This document shows positions 1 through 7,625 of a stretch of 17,757 bases of DNA, piece after piece. How positions within the stretch are numbered: the first letter of the stretch is position 1; every line of letters starts with the position of its first letter. The notes beneath the pieces were generated by a model that saw only the letters and a program-made list of their open reading frames with translations, searched no databases and was not told the origin of the DNA. Where the stretch lies: NCBI GenBank assembly GCA_937975585.1, contig CALJUC010000226.1, forward strand, positions 1 to 17,757, in the 5' to 3' direction. The position numbers and the translations under genes were made by a program. The DNA is from an uncultured Moraxella sp. Lineage in GTDB: Bacteria > Pseudomonadota > Gammaproteobacteria > Pseudomonadales > Moraxellaceae.

Positions 1-781
1 GGTTGTCGGCCAGGCCGCGGCTCTCGACGAAATCGAAGTTGGCTTCTGCGGTGTCATTAAGTTTGAGGGCGCGGGCGATATAACTACTGCCGCGTACCGC
101 ATAGTCTGAGCCCAAGTCTAAGTTACGACCAATGGCATTGAGCTTAGCAGCGCGTAATAACACATCGTATGAGGCATCAGGGGCTTTGGCATAAGTATCA
201 ATCCAACCACCTAAATGTTTGACGCGTTCTACAGCATTATAGCGTTGGGTAGCGCTTGAAAAGACAGGTGGGTAATGACGAGCCATCGGTGATACATAGT
301 TAATAAAGTCGTCCAAGACACTCACATCTAGCTGTGTGGTGTGCTTGGTTGATTGTGGGATAACCACAGTCGCTAAGGTATTAACATCGCTGATTGACAT
401 GGTTGGCATTGGCACATTGGTCAATGATTGAGCGATAATATCAGTACCTTGTAGTGACACGGTGTCATACTTCGGATAACTAACGGTCGCTAAGGTTGGC
501 TCTGTGGTGACAGGTACGGCAAAAGCAGGTGTGGTGTTAAAGTCACTTGCTTTTTCAGTCGTCGCTGTTATTTCGCTTGAGGCTTTACCCGAAGTTGTGG
601 TTTTACTGGTAGATTTACTTGAAGTTTTGGCTTTACTGGTAGCTTTTGTTGTGGTTGTGCTCGCAGTTTTCTTGGCGGTCGTCGTGGCTTTTTTAGCGGT
701 TGCGGCTTGGCTAACTGGTGCAGCCACTACGGCACATAGACCTAATGCACAAGCAAGGGCAGAAAAAGGGACTTTTAACAT
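1..781 (-). CDS. Exported protein of unknown function with Lys/Ala/Thr/Ser-rich linker (3' end outside window)
   Basis: An open frame runs from an ATG at 779-781 to the left edge without a stop, giving 260 codons of an incomplete protein. The first 26 residues look like a Sec signal peptide: a short Lys-containing start (MLKVPF), a hydrophobic Ala/Leu/Val core and an AxA-type cleavage site near VSQA-AT. Residues 27-70 are almost entirely Lys, Ala, Thr and Ser in runs such as TAKKATTTAKK and TSKAKTSSKSTSK, resembling histone-H1-like tails or a flexible periplasmic linker. The rest, about residues 75-260, is of normal composition, with an apparently helical end (ARALKLNDTAEANF). A Shine-Dalgarno AAGGAAG lies 5-6 bases before the ATG. 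The Cys residues in the signal peptide do not form a proper lipobox, so a lipoprotein is unlikely. I do not recognise the family; a periplasmic or cell-surface role is an inference from the signal peptide. It is not in an obvious operon with coq7, being separated by 143 bp. Confidence 0.8.
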   Translation of the reverse strand, partial: MLKVPFSALACALGLCAVVAAPVSQAATAKKATTTAKKTASTTTTKATSKAKTSSKSTSKTTTSGKASSEITATTEKASDFNTTPAFAVPVTTEPTLATVSYPKYDTVSLQGTDIIAQSLTNVPMPTMSISDVNTLATVVIPQSTKHTTQLDVSVLDDFINYVSPMARHYPPVFSSATQRYNAVERVKHLGGWIDTYAKAPDASYDVLLRAAKLNAIGRNLDLGSDYAVRGSSYIARALKLNDTAEANFDFVESRGLADN

Positions 782-924
782 ACAACTTCCTTTAAATTAT
801 AGAGAATAAAACAGGCATTTTGACTGGCAAAAATAGTATCATAATGGGAAAAATCCCCCAAAAAATCAGTACGGGTATTGTTATTTTTTCTACCAGTTAA
901 TAGTCTTTGTCAGTAACAATTCGA

Positions 925-1587
925 TTAGATATGGTATGCCACACCTTTCATGACGTTGGCCATCAAGCGCATACCGGCACGGACGGGCGGTGGCAACTGA
1001 CTGGCACCTGCCGCTAATGCTTTGTCACGATGCTCAAGTTCTTCTTTATCCATTTGGGCGAGTATCTCAGCACTACGTTGGTCTTGTACAGGTAGCTGTC
1101 CGATATGGTCTTGAAGATGCTCACTGACTTGAATCTCGGTCTCAGCAACGAAACCTAAGCTAAATTCATCAGAAATCAAACCTGCCACAGCACCGAGTCC
1201 AAATGACATACCATACCATAATGGACTAAAAACACTTGGATGGCTACCAAGTTCATGAAGACGTATCTCGCACCAGACCAAATGGTCAATTTCTTCTTGT
1301 GCCGATTGGTGCATAGCGCGCTTTACCGTATCGTCTTTGGCGGTAAAGGCTTGTCCATGATACAGCCCTTGCGCACAGACTTCACCGGTATGATTGATAC
1401 GCATCAAACCTGCCACATGGCGAGCCTCTTGTACGGACAGCTGTGGGATAGTCGTATTATCACTAACGGGTAATGGACGCGTGCTCAGGTTGCTGTTCGG
1501 TACAAACGAGCGCAAAGCACGGTCAAAGAACACAATGCCACGATCTAGTTTAGACAGATGATTATCATGCGATGAAGTAATTGCCAT
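925..1587 (-). CDS. coq7: Coq7-type demethoxyubiquinone hydroxylase (ubiquinone biosynthesis)
   Basis: This 220-residue protein is a ferritin-like di-iron monooxygenase that hydroxylates the demethoxyubiquinone ring (C6), a late step of ubiquinone synthesis at the inner membrane. The family's iron ligands are all visible: Glu69 in NHTGEV, the first ExxH in EEIDH (Glu99, His102), a Glu near 151 in AETEIQVSEH, and the second ExxH in EELEH (Glu183, His186). The duplicated helix-pair layout and the Gly-rich hydrophobic stretch at about 128-147 (FGLGAVAGLISDEF), expected for membrane association, are present. Length fits the bacterial Coq7 family, which replaces the flavoprotein UbiF in many gamma-proteobacteria. 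The first 45 residues are poorly conserved. The gene seems monocistronic: a terminator of the preceding phaC transcript lies about 100 bp upstream. The ATG at 1585-1587 has only a weak GGGGC ribosome site. Function is assigned by motif and is confident. Confidence 0.95.
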   Translation of the reverse strand: MAITSSHDNHLSKLDRGIVFFDRALRSFVPNSNLSTRPLPVSDNTTIPQLSVQEARHVAGLMRINHTGEVCAQGLYHGQAFTAKDDTVKRAMHQSAQEEIDHLVWCEIRLHELGSHPSVFSPLWYGMSFGLGAVAGLISDEFSLGFVAETEIQVSEHLQDHIGQLPVQDQRSAEILAQMDKEELEHRDKALAAGASQLPPPVRAGMRLMANVMKGVAYHI

Positions 1588-1690
1588 AGCGAGCCCCGAC
1601 AGATAATAAAAAAGGTATTTTGATATTCTACTGCAATCAGCTTATGATAGCTATGCAGCTTGGTTAACCATATTAGAATAATGTGAGTAC

Positions 1691-1718
1691 AAAAAAACGC
1701 CTACACTGGGTAGACGTT
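1691..1718 (-). terminator. Rho-independent terminator of phaC
   Basis: On the minus strand an 8-position stem with one mismatch (ACGTCTAC / GTAGGCGT, arms at 1710-1717 and 1697-1704, 5-base loop) is followed by seven T residues (1691-1697 read in reverse). It lies about 45 bases after the phaC stop codon. A second small hairpin, ATCGCT/AGCGAT with an 8-base loop, sits between the stop and this terminator at about 1731-1749. Confidence 0.75.
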
Positions 1719-1760
1719 CTTTGAATCCTATCGCTGTTATTTTAGCGATTAAGAAGATGG

Positions 1761-3866
1761 TTATTTTTTCGGTAATTGAGCTTGGTACGCTTCAGCAAAG
1801 TTGTGGCCATTCAAGGCTTCATCAGCTTTTACGGTAACATAGCTACCTGGTGCGCTGCCGAGCGTAGGGACTTCTTTACCCTTGCTGTCTTGGCCAACGA
1901 TACGCGCATTGATTTCATTACCTTCATAGGGTTTGACCCACTCAGCCCAATTATGCCACCAAGTATCTTGAACAAATTCGGCTTCTTTGTACCAATGATC
2001 AGCATCAGCCGTGTAAGCTTTATTGGTGTAGTAACCGTATTTGCTACCAGGTGGGTTCATGATACCTGCAATGTGACCTGATTCGCCCAACAAGAACACT
2101 TTCTCACCACCGAACACTTGCGTACCCGCGTAGCAGCTTTTCCATTTGGCGATATGGTCTTGTAAAGTCGCAACCATAAATACTGGGATTTTGACTTTTG
2201 ACAGGTCAATCTTAACCCCATCAATCTCAATGCCACCTGGCTTTCTTAGACCATTTTTTAGATAAAACTCATTTAATAAGAAATGGTGGAGCGCTGCGGT
2301 GACATTGGTACAATCAGAGTTCCAATATAACAAGTCAAATGGTACTGGACGCTCGCCTTTTAGGTAGTTTTGAACATAGTAATTCCAGTATAGGCTGTTC
2401 TCACGTAGCAAGCTAAATGAAACGCCCATCATACGACCATCAAATACGCCTTTTTCCGCATTTTGTTTGTCGATAGCCGCGACAATCTTATCGTCAATAA
2501 ACACACCGATATCACCTGGGTCTGTGAAATCAATGATAGTTGCCCATAATGTCGCACTGGCGATACGGTCTGCTTGGTTTTTGGCGGTTAGATAACCTAG
2601 GGTAATGGCTGTTAACATACCACCGATACAGTAGCCAGACACGTTGATGATCTTTTCACCCGTGATACGCTCGATGGCATCCATACCCGCAAGAACACCA
2701 TCTTTCATGTAGTGTTTCATGCTGACATTATTGTATTCAGGGGTAGGGTTTGCCCACGACAATACAAATACGGTATGACCTTGTTCTACCGCCCAACGGA
2801 TGAATGAGTTTTTCTCACGCAAGTCCATGATATAGAACTTGTTAATCCATGGTGGCACAAGCAGCATTGGACGCTGTTTGACTTTTTCAGTGCTTGGCTC
2901 ATACTGGATTAACTGCATTAAGTAGTTTTCAAAGACTACTTTACCTTTTGAGGTCGCGATATTGTCGCCCACACGGAAGGCGCTTTCATCGGTCATACGA
3001 ATGTTCAAGGTATCTGCACTGTTGCGCATATCCTCGCTCATTTGCTTCATGCCTTCAATCAAGTTCTTACCGCCAGACTCAATGGTCAAACGTAGCACTT
3101 CTGGGTTGGTTAGCAAGAAGTTGGTTGGCGCCATCGCGTTAATCCATTGGCGGGTAAAGAAAGCCAAACGTTGACGGGTTTTTTCGTCAACACCTTCAGT
3201 GCTTTCAATCGCTTCTAGCATCGCTTGGCTCGTGAGCAAGTAGTTTTGCTTTAAGAAATTAAATAGGGGATTTTGTTCCCATTCTTCATCGCTAAAACGC
3301 TTGTCGCCTTTTTCTGGCTTAGCAACAGGCTCAGGAGTTTTACCTGCCATTTGTTGCAGCGTGTTTTGCCACAATTGCACTTGGTCACGTAGCAATTGTA
3401 CTTGGTCTTCGATGAAGTTCCCTGGATGGTTGGTAGAGGTTTGCGCCATCTTTTTCCAGCCTTCCATCAAATCCATCATAATTGAGGTATTGGTGTACTG
3501 TGGCTGTTGGTTAAGACGCATTGACTGTTGAGCAATCTGTTGGCTCAATTGGGTCATGTTACCAAAAAACTGGGTATAAAAATCAGTAATCGCCGAAGTT
3601 GGTGCAGGTTGTGGAATGCTTTTAGCCACTTGAGCGAACGGATTCATATGGTTCATTTGACCAAAAAAATCAAATGGGTTTTGTGCTAAGTTCATATTGT
3701 AATTAGCAAAGGCATTACCAATACCAAATGGATCAAATGGGTTATTCGCTTTTTGGGTGTTACCGTCTTGAGCGGCTTGTTGATTAGCGTTTTCTTGATC
3801 GGTAGATGCGGTACTGTTGGCGTTAGCGTTGCTAGCACGACCTGGCTGCGGGTTAGTATCTGCCAT
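1761..3866 (-). CDS. phaC: Class I poly(3-hydroxyalkanoate) synthase with extended N-terminus
   Basis: PhaC polymerises (R)-3-hydroxyacyl-CoA into PHA on the granule surface. The alpha/beta-hydrolase catalytic triad is intact: Cys413 in the lipase-like box GYCIGG (411-416), Asp570 in LQDHIAKW and His598 in GESGHIAG. The 28-residue Asp-His spacing equals that of the Cupriavidus enzyme. The PhaC N-terminal domain covers about residues 190-340, including NPLFNFLKQNYLL and PPWINKFYI. At 701 residues it is about 110 longer than typical class I enzymes. The excess is at the N-terminus: residues 1-45 are Asn/Gln/Ala/Ser-rich, followed by repeated NPFDPFG (42-48), NPFDFFG (63-69) and NPFA (75-78) motifs, then Gln-rich helices to about 175. 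No PhaE subunit is seen, consistent with class I. The ATG at 3864-3866 has a modest GGAA site upstream. It lies 271 bp downstream of the phasin gene on the same strand and ends at its own terminator. Confidence 0.96.
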   Translation of the reverse strand: MADTNPQPGRASNANANSTASTDQENANQQAAQDGNTQKANNPFDPFGIGNAFANYNMNLAQNPFDFFGQMNHMNPFAQVAKSIPQPAPTSAITDFYTQFFGNMTQLSQQIAQQSMRLNQQPQYTNTSIMMDLMEGWKKMAQTSTNHPGNFIEDQVQLLRDQVQLWQNTLQQMAGKTPEPVAKPEKGDKRFSDEEWEQNPLFNFLKQNYLLTSQAMLEAIESTEGVDEKTRQRLAFFTRQWINAMAPTNFLLTNPEVLRLTIESGGKNLIEGMKQMSEDMRNSADTLNIRMTDESAFRVGDNIATSKGKVVFENYLMQLIQYEPSTEKVKQRPMLLVPPWINKFYIMDLREKNSFIRWAVEQGHTVFVLSWANPTPEYNNVSMKHYMKDGVLAGMDAIERITGEKIINVSGYCIGGMLTAITLGYLTAKNQADRIASATLWATIIDFTDPGDIGVFIDDKIVAAIDKQNAEKGVFDGRMMGVSFSLLRENSLYWNYYVQNYLKGERPVPFDLLYWNSDCTNVTAALHHFLLNEFYLKNGLRKPGGIEIDGVKIDLSKVKIPVFMVATLQDHIAKWKSCYAGTQVFGGEKVFLLGESGHIAGIMNPPGSKYGYYTNKAYTADADHWYKEAEFVQDTWWHNWAEWVKPYEGNEINARIVGQDSKGKEVPTLGSAPGSYVTVKADEALNGHNFAEAYQAQLPKK

Positions 3867-3898
3867 GATATGATTCCGTTAATGACTAAAGCAAATAG

Positions 3899-3918
3899 GC
3901 AATAAATCGCGTTATTGC
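3899..3918. promoter_or_regulatory. Dyad in the phaC 5' leader
   Basis: A perfect 7-bp inverted repeat (GCAATAA, 6-bp spacer, TTATTGC) is centred about 40 bp upstream of the phaC start codon. A second perfect palindrome, GTGTTGAACAC, lies at 3941-3951. Their position suits an operator or a leader stem-loop. No regulator gene is in the window, and the function is inference only. Confidence 0.3.
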
Positions 3919-4023
3919 ATAAAAATAATCAATGTAATCTGTGTTGAACACTTCACTAGCATTCAAGGGTCATCGATAACTAAACAATAGAATGTATTAA
4001 TGATACCGTTTGGTCTGATGACA

Positions 4024-4058
4024 ACCATAACGTGGGCTAAGGGATAACCCACGTTGGT
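4024..4058. other. Strong intergenic hairpin between phasin and phaC, no T-tract
   Basis: Perfect 8-bp arms AACGTGGG (4029-4036) and CCCACGTT (4048-4055) enclose an 11-base loop. The stem extends by ACC/GGT (4024-4026 and 4056-4058) across a two-base bulge. Neither strand has a T-run after the stem, so it is not a classical terminator. Lying 80 bp after the phasin stop, it could be an RNA processing or stabilising stem that sets different phasin and PhaC amounts. That role is inference. Confidence 0.4.
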
Positions 4059-4137
4059 CAATCGAACAATTAAAACTCAACTTAATCTTAGATAAAAAAC
4101 TCGTTTATCAGAGCAAGTCAGCTAACCGTAAGATAAA

Positions 4138-4743
4138 TTACTTAGCGGTGTTGTTAGCAGCAGCAGTTTTTGCAGTGCTAGCTTTGTTTACTGTCGTAGC
4201 AGCAGCAACAGCATCAGTAGTTGCGCTAGCCGCTTTTTCTGCCATATCAGCAGTTGCTTTGCTCATAGTTTGCGTGGTTTGACGAACTGCATCGCTCATT
4301 TGGGTAGCGGCTTTATTCATGTTTTCGCTAACTTTGCGATTGAAGTCTTCTGCTGAGCGGCTAGCTTTTTGAGTCGCTTCTTGCATAGCAGTTTGTACGC
4401 TGTTAGCGTTGTTGGTGTATACTTCGTTCATCGCAGTCATTACTTCGTTGCGAATTTCGTTACCAAGCTCAGTCAAACGTTGTGCGTCAGCTAGCATTTT
4501 TTGACCAAGTTCGTTCATTAACTCGGTTTGTTTTTGGCTGAATTGGCTAGCCGCTTCTGGTGAATCAACCGCAGAAACGTTGCGTAGTTGTTCAAGGCCC
4601 ATTTCTGAGTAATGGCGCATAGTTTCTAATGAAAAATCGGTCATTTTTTCAGCGTTGCGAAGCATAGCTTGGTTAAAACGTGACCAAGGCTCATACATTT
4701 TGCGTGAATGTTGATTCAAGTTTTCAAAGAATTCTTTGTTCAT
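4138..4743 (-). CDS. phaP: Phasin, PHA granule-associated protein
   Basis: This 201-residue, cysteine-free, largely helical protein coats PHA granules and controls their size and number. The N-terminal section (about 1-130) matches the Phasin_2 style: aromatic, amphipathic NKEFFENLNQHSRKMYEPWSRFN, then LETMRHYSEMGLEQLRNVSAVDSPEAASQF and long helices rich in Gln, Met, Glu and Asn. The last 40 residues are an Ala/Thr/Lys-rich tail (AATTVNKASTAKTAAANN), low in complexity and reminiscent of PhaF-like tails but with few basic residues. The ATG at 4741-4743 has a good ribosome site (GAGGTC, 5-6 bases upstream). The gene precedes phaC on the same strand, which supports the assignment. A perfect 15-bp palindrome lies 80 bp upstream, a likely operator. 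The family assignment rests on composition, conserved segments and context rather than on catalytic residues. Confidence 0.88.
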   Translation of the reverse strand: MNKEFFENLNQHSRKMYEPWSRFNQAMLRNAEKMTDFSLETMRHYSEMGLEQLRNVSAVDSPEAASQFSQKQTELMNELGQKMLADAQRLTELGNEIRNEVMTAMNEVYTNNANSVQTAMQEATQKASRSAEDFNRKVSENMNKAATQMSDAVRQTTQTMSKATADMAEKAASATTDAVAAATTVNKASTAKTAAANNTAK

Positions 4744-5153
4744 GGGTGACCTCTAAATTGTGGCTGGTGAGGAAGAAGATGGGGAGATATTGAGCAAATG
4801 TTGACTAATGTACTCTTGTTACATACCAAGTTGGTATCAATGTCCTAAAGCTATTTTTGACGATTAAAACAACTGAGTGGACATCCTCAGAATATTATCA
4901 ACGCTCAATGTTACAATACCATGAAAATTAAATAAATAAAATTGATATTAGCACACAAAAGTCAATTATTGAGCTACTTTGTGTTATTTTATGTAATTGT
5001 ATAAAAAATTAATGTTAAATGTTACCATATATATAACTATAAATTATAATTTAGACAATAAGGCTTAAAAAATTAACTATTTATATGATAATAACTAGAC
5101 GAACATAAACTTTAAGTTATAGGTACCGGGTTAAATTTTGTTAACGAGTCGGT
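4744..5153. other. AT-rich 410-bp intergenic region upstream of the phasin gene
   Basis: No coding frame is supported here. The half nearest the phasin gene holds the 15-bp palindrome at 4823-4837 and a small CTGAG/CTCAG stem (4873-4890). The middle holds a dyad at 4953-4984 (CACAAAAGT and ACTTTGTG around a 13-base loop, one bulge) that might end the ackA transcript, though no clean T-run follows. From about 4920 to 5110 the DNA is extremely AT-rich, with several A/T tracts that could give curvature. I see no convincing -35/-10 pair. Confidence 0.5.
4823..4837. promoter_or_regulatory. Perfect 15-bp palindrome, candidate operator of the phasin gene
   Basis: ATACCAA-G-TTGGTAT is a perfect inverted repeat with a single central base, 80-94 bp upstream of the phasin start. 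Its size and symmetry suit a dimeric TetR-, GntR- or PhaR-like repressor, and phasin genes are often controlled by a granule-sensing repressor. A looser, differently spaced relative (ATACC-GT-TTGGT) occurs at 4003-4014, upstream of phaC. No cognate regulator gene is visible nearby. Confidence 0.45.
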
Positions 5154-6452
5154 TCAATTTTTTATGACAAATTGATAGGAAAGATACAATTCGAGTTGCT
5201 CATCTGTTAAAATAACAAACATAGGTTTGCTATTTTCAGAACTAATTTTGACGATTGGTGAAGAGCTACTAGCAGTATTATTTAGCTGAGTATCAATAAA
5301 AAAACCCAAAAACGCTAAGTGAGCGACTATTTTTTCTCGAATCACTGGCGCATGTTCGCCGATACCCGCGGTAAAAATTAAGGCATTACAGCCTTTTAAA
5401 CTCACCATAAGACTGGCAATATGTTTAGCCGTATGCGCTGCAAAGTAGTCCAACGCAAATTTGGCACGTGGGTCATCACTGGCTAATAAAACTTCAACAT
5501 CATTGCTAATCTCGGATAACCCCAATAGGCCGGATTCTTTGTACAGACAGCGATTCATGTCTTCAAGGCACCAACCTTGCTCGACCAAGTACAGCACGAC
5601 TGCCGGATCCAAATGCCCGACACGAGTACCCATAGGTACGCCATCAAGACCACTAAAGCCTAAGGTACTATCGACGCTCTCACCATGATGAATGGCGGTG
5701 ATACTACAACCGCTACCCAAATGCGCAACGATTAAGCGTTGTTCGGCAAGTAGGGGTTGATAAGCACGAAGTTTACGTAAGATAGCTTGATAGGATAATC
5801 CATGAAAACCATAGCATTGGATGCCTTTTTCACGCAATTCACGTGGTAGTGCGTAAGTTGCCCAGATAGGTGAACGGGCATGGTGAAACGCGGTATCAAA
5901 GGCAGCAATATGAATCAGGGTGTTGTCAAGTTGGTGTAAAGCGTTGACAACGGACAACGCGGGCGGCTGATGTAACGGACAAATCGGTGATAGTTCAATC
6001 AATTTGGCCATTACGGTATCATCAATAATAATCGGGTGTTTATAGGTAAGTCCACCATGGACGATGCGATGCACGCAGACAATTTGCCGGTCAGGAAAGG
6101 TGGTTTTTAAGGCATTAAATAGGCTAACTGCAGTATCTGTTAGGCTGCCTGTTGGCTGCCATGTATTAAGCGCAGCAGGTTGATGATGCCAAATACTTTG
6201 GTGCGTTTTTAGATTGATATTGATATCAAACAGCGGTTGGCATTCGCGTATGGTGCTAGTAGCTAGAGCGGCGTCATTAATATGGTCGATATCATCATCA
6301 CTGTCATAGGCAGCCATTTTAATGGTGGCTGATCCGACATTAAAGGTAACGATAATCGGGTGATGAAAGATGGTGGCGCTATTATTAGTCAGTAAATTCA
6401 TTCGAGCTACATTGTCCTGTGATAAGTCAGCGCTTGACGTTGCTAAAGCCAT
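5154..6452 (-). CDS. ackA: Acetate kinase family protein (acyl-phosphate : ADP phosphotransferase)
   Basis: The family interconverts acetyl- (or propionyl-/butyryl-) phosphate plus ADP with the carboxylate plus ATP. Signature residues are intact: Asn38 and Ser41 in TFNVGSATIK, Arg129 in HRIVHGG, Asp186 in FDTAFH, His217 in YGFHGLSY, Arg277 in MGTRVGHLDP, the TAGIGEH loop at 361-367 and Glu418 in LTDEQLEL. The variant TRVGHLDP, where classical enzymes have TRSGDLDP, resembles the subgroup often found beside phosphoketolase or phosphate acyltransferase genes, so the physiological substrate may not be acetate alone. The annotated 432 residues include about 30 extra before the usual start; the ATG at 6399-6401 (Met18) is a plausible alternative because upstream ribosome signals are weak for both. 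It follows the phosphate acyltransferase gene by 82 bp (61 bp with the long start) on the same strand, so the two probably form an operon. Confidence 0.92.
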   Translation of the reverse strand: MALATSSADLSQDNVARMNLLTNNSATIFHHPIIVTFNVGSATIKMAAYDSDDDIDHINDAALATSTIRECQPLFDININLKTHQSIWHHQPAALNTWQPTGSLTDTAVSLFNALKTTFPDRQIVCVHRIVHGGLTYKHPIIIDDTVMAKLIELSPICPLHQPPALSVVNALHQLDNTLIHIAAFDTAFHHARSPIWATYALPRELREKGIQCYGFHGLSYQAILRKLRAYQPLLAEQRLIVAHLGSGCSITAIHHGESVDSTLGFSGLDGVPMGTRVGHLDPAVVLYLVEQGWCLEDMNRCLYKESGLLGLSEISNDVEVLLASDDPRAKFALDYFAAHTAKHIASLMVSLKGCNALIFTAGIGEHAPVIREKIVAHLAFLGFFIDTQLNNTASSSSPIVKISSENSKPMFVILTDEQLELYLSYQFVIKN

Positions 6453-6513
6453 AATACCGGTAGATAGAAACTTTTCCTATCAACGCGTCAGTCAGCACTT
6501 ATGCAATTTAATA

Positions 6514-7431
6514 TTAGCGACCTTGTTTTGATTGTTGGGCGACAAAAGCCCCAAGTGCAATCGAATACAAGCGATCAAGTTCATCATCCGAACGGCTGGT
6601 CAGTACAATCGGTACCTTTGAACCCATGACTAAACCTGCGGCTTTGGCCTTGCCTAGATAAATCAATTGTTTACCCAGCATATTACCCGCTTCTAAGTCT
6701 GGAACCAGTAAAATGTCCACATCACCGGTGACGGGTGATTCGATATGTTTGATATCGGCAGATTGCTGGCTAATAGCATTATCAAACGCCAACGGACCGT
6801 CTAGTATTGCCCCTGTTATTTGACCACGGTCGGCCATTTTACATAAGGCGGCTGCATCAATCGTCGAGGGGAGTTGGGGTTTGACTTCTTCAACGGCCGA
6901 TAAAATCGCGACTTTTGGTTGCTCGATGCCAAGCGCATGCGCAAAGTCGATAGCATTTTGCAAAATATCGCGTTTGGTCAATAAATCGGGCAAGACATTC
7001 AGCGCACAGTCAGTTAACGTTAATAGCTTATGGTAAGTCGGACTTTGCATCAGCCAAACATGGCTCATGCGGCGGTCAGTGCGCAGATTTTGGCTCTTAT
7101 CGACAAGCACACCCATTAGCTCATCGGTATGGACTGAACCTTTGATAATTAACGCCGCTTTTTTGTCACGTACCAGTTGCGCTGATAGTGCGACCGCATC
7201 ATGGCTATGCGCTGCATCAATCAGTTGTAAGCCACTAATATCTAAGTTTGCCTCATGGGCGGCTGCTTCGATTTTATCGCGTCGCCCTACCAAAATGGGG
7301 TTAATGATGCCCCTTGTTTGGGCATCTAGGCAAGATTGCAAGACGATATCTGTGGTGGGGTGTACGACAGCCGCCGCAATTGGCTGGGCGAATAAGTTGC
7401 TATCGAGCAGTTGTGATAGTTGGGTTAACAT
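6514..7431 (-). CDS. Phosphate acetyl/butyryltransferase family protein
   Basis: This 305-residue protein belongs to the PTA/PTB family, which exchanges CoA and phosphate on acyl groups. Family marks are NPILVGRRDKI near residues 44-54, IIKGSVHTDELM (95-106), VPDLEAGNMLGKQL (243-256) and GSKVPIVLTSRSD (270-282). The last two closely resemble the C-terminal half of proteins annotated as bifunctional enoyl-CoA hydratase/phosphate acetyltransferase; here the MaoC-like hydratase half is absent and the domain stands alone. It lacks the N-terminal DRTGG domain of long E. coli-type Pta. I chose the ATG at 7429-7431, with GGAC upstream; the frame extends 8 codons to a TTG at 7453-7455, which is less likely. 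With ackA downstream it would form an acyl-CoA to acyl-P to carboxylate plus ATP route. Acetyl versus butyryl preference cannot be read from the sequence. Confidence 0.88.
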   Translation of the reverse strand: MLTQLSQLLDSNLFAQPIAAAVVHPTTDIVLQSCLDAQTRGIINPILVGRRDKIEAAAHEANLDISGLQLIDAAHSHDAVALSAQLVRDKKAALIIKGSVHTDELMGVLVDKSQNLRTDRRMSHVWLMQSPTYHKLLTLTDCALNVLPDLLTKRDILQNAIDFAHALGIEQPKVAILSAVEEVKPQLPSTIDAAALCKMADRGQITGAILDGPLAFDNAISQQSADIKHIESPVTGDVDILLVPDLEAGNMLGKQLIYLGKAKAAGLVMGSKVPIVLTSRSDDELDRLYSIALGAFVAQQSKQGR

Positions 7432-7625
7432 AAAATACGTCCAAAATAATGCCAAATGTGATTTTTCGAATAGTTGTTTTACTTATGCCTCAATAATCCC
7501 ATCATAGATAGTTTGAATGACAATCTAGTTAAGAAATACCATGGTTTACAAAATTTGGCAAATTGCTTAGCGCCTTTTTGATTTAAACTATTTGGATTAA
7601 TCTCCCATAATTATCCGTTATTTGG

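Noticed and set aside
796..801. TATAAT sequence just before the gene at 1-781
   Set aside because: It is a perfect -10 hexamer on the minus strand but lies only about 15 bp from the start codon and has no -35 at a workable distance; the AT-rich context makes chance likely.
504..809. Plus-strand open frame encoding a Val/Leu-rich 101-residue peptide
   Set aside because: It is the antisense of the Lys/Thr/Ala-rich linker and signal peptide of the exported protein at 1-781; the hydrophobic look comes from complementing Lys/Thr codons. The opposite frame has a ribosome site and signal peptide.
840..924. Possible terminator after coq7 with GGGAAAAATCCC stem and a T6 run
   Set aside because: In the coq7 direction the T-run precedes the small stem instead of following it, so the order is wrong for an intrinsic terminator.
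2894..3531. Several plus-strand open frames opposite phaC
   Set aside because: phaC is complete with intact catalytic residues on the other strand; these overlap each other and look like non-protein translations.
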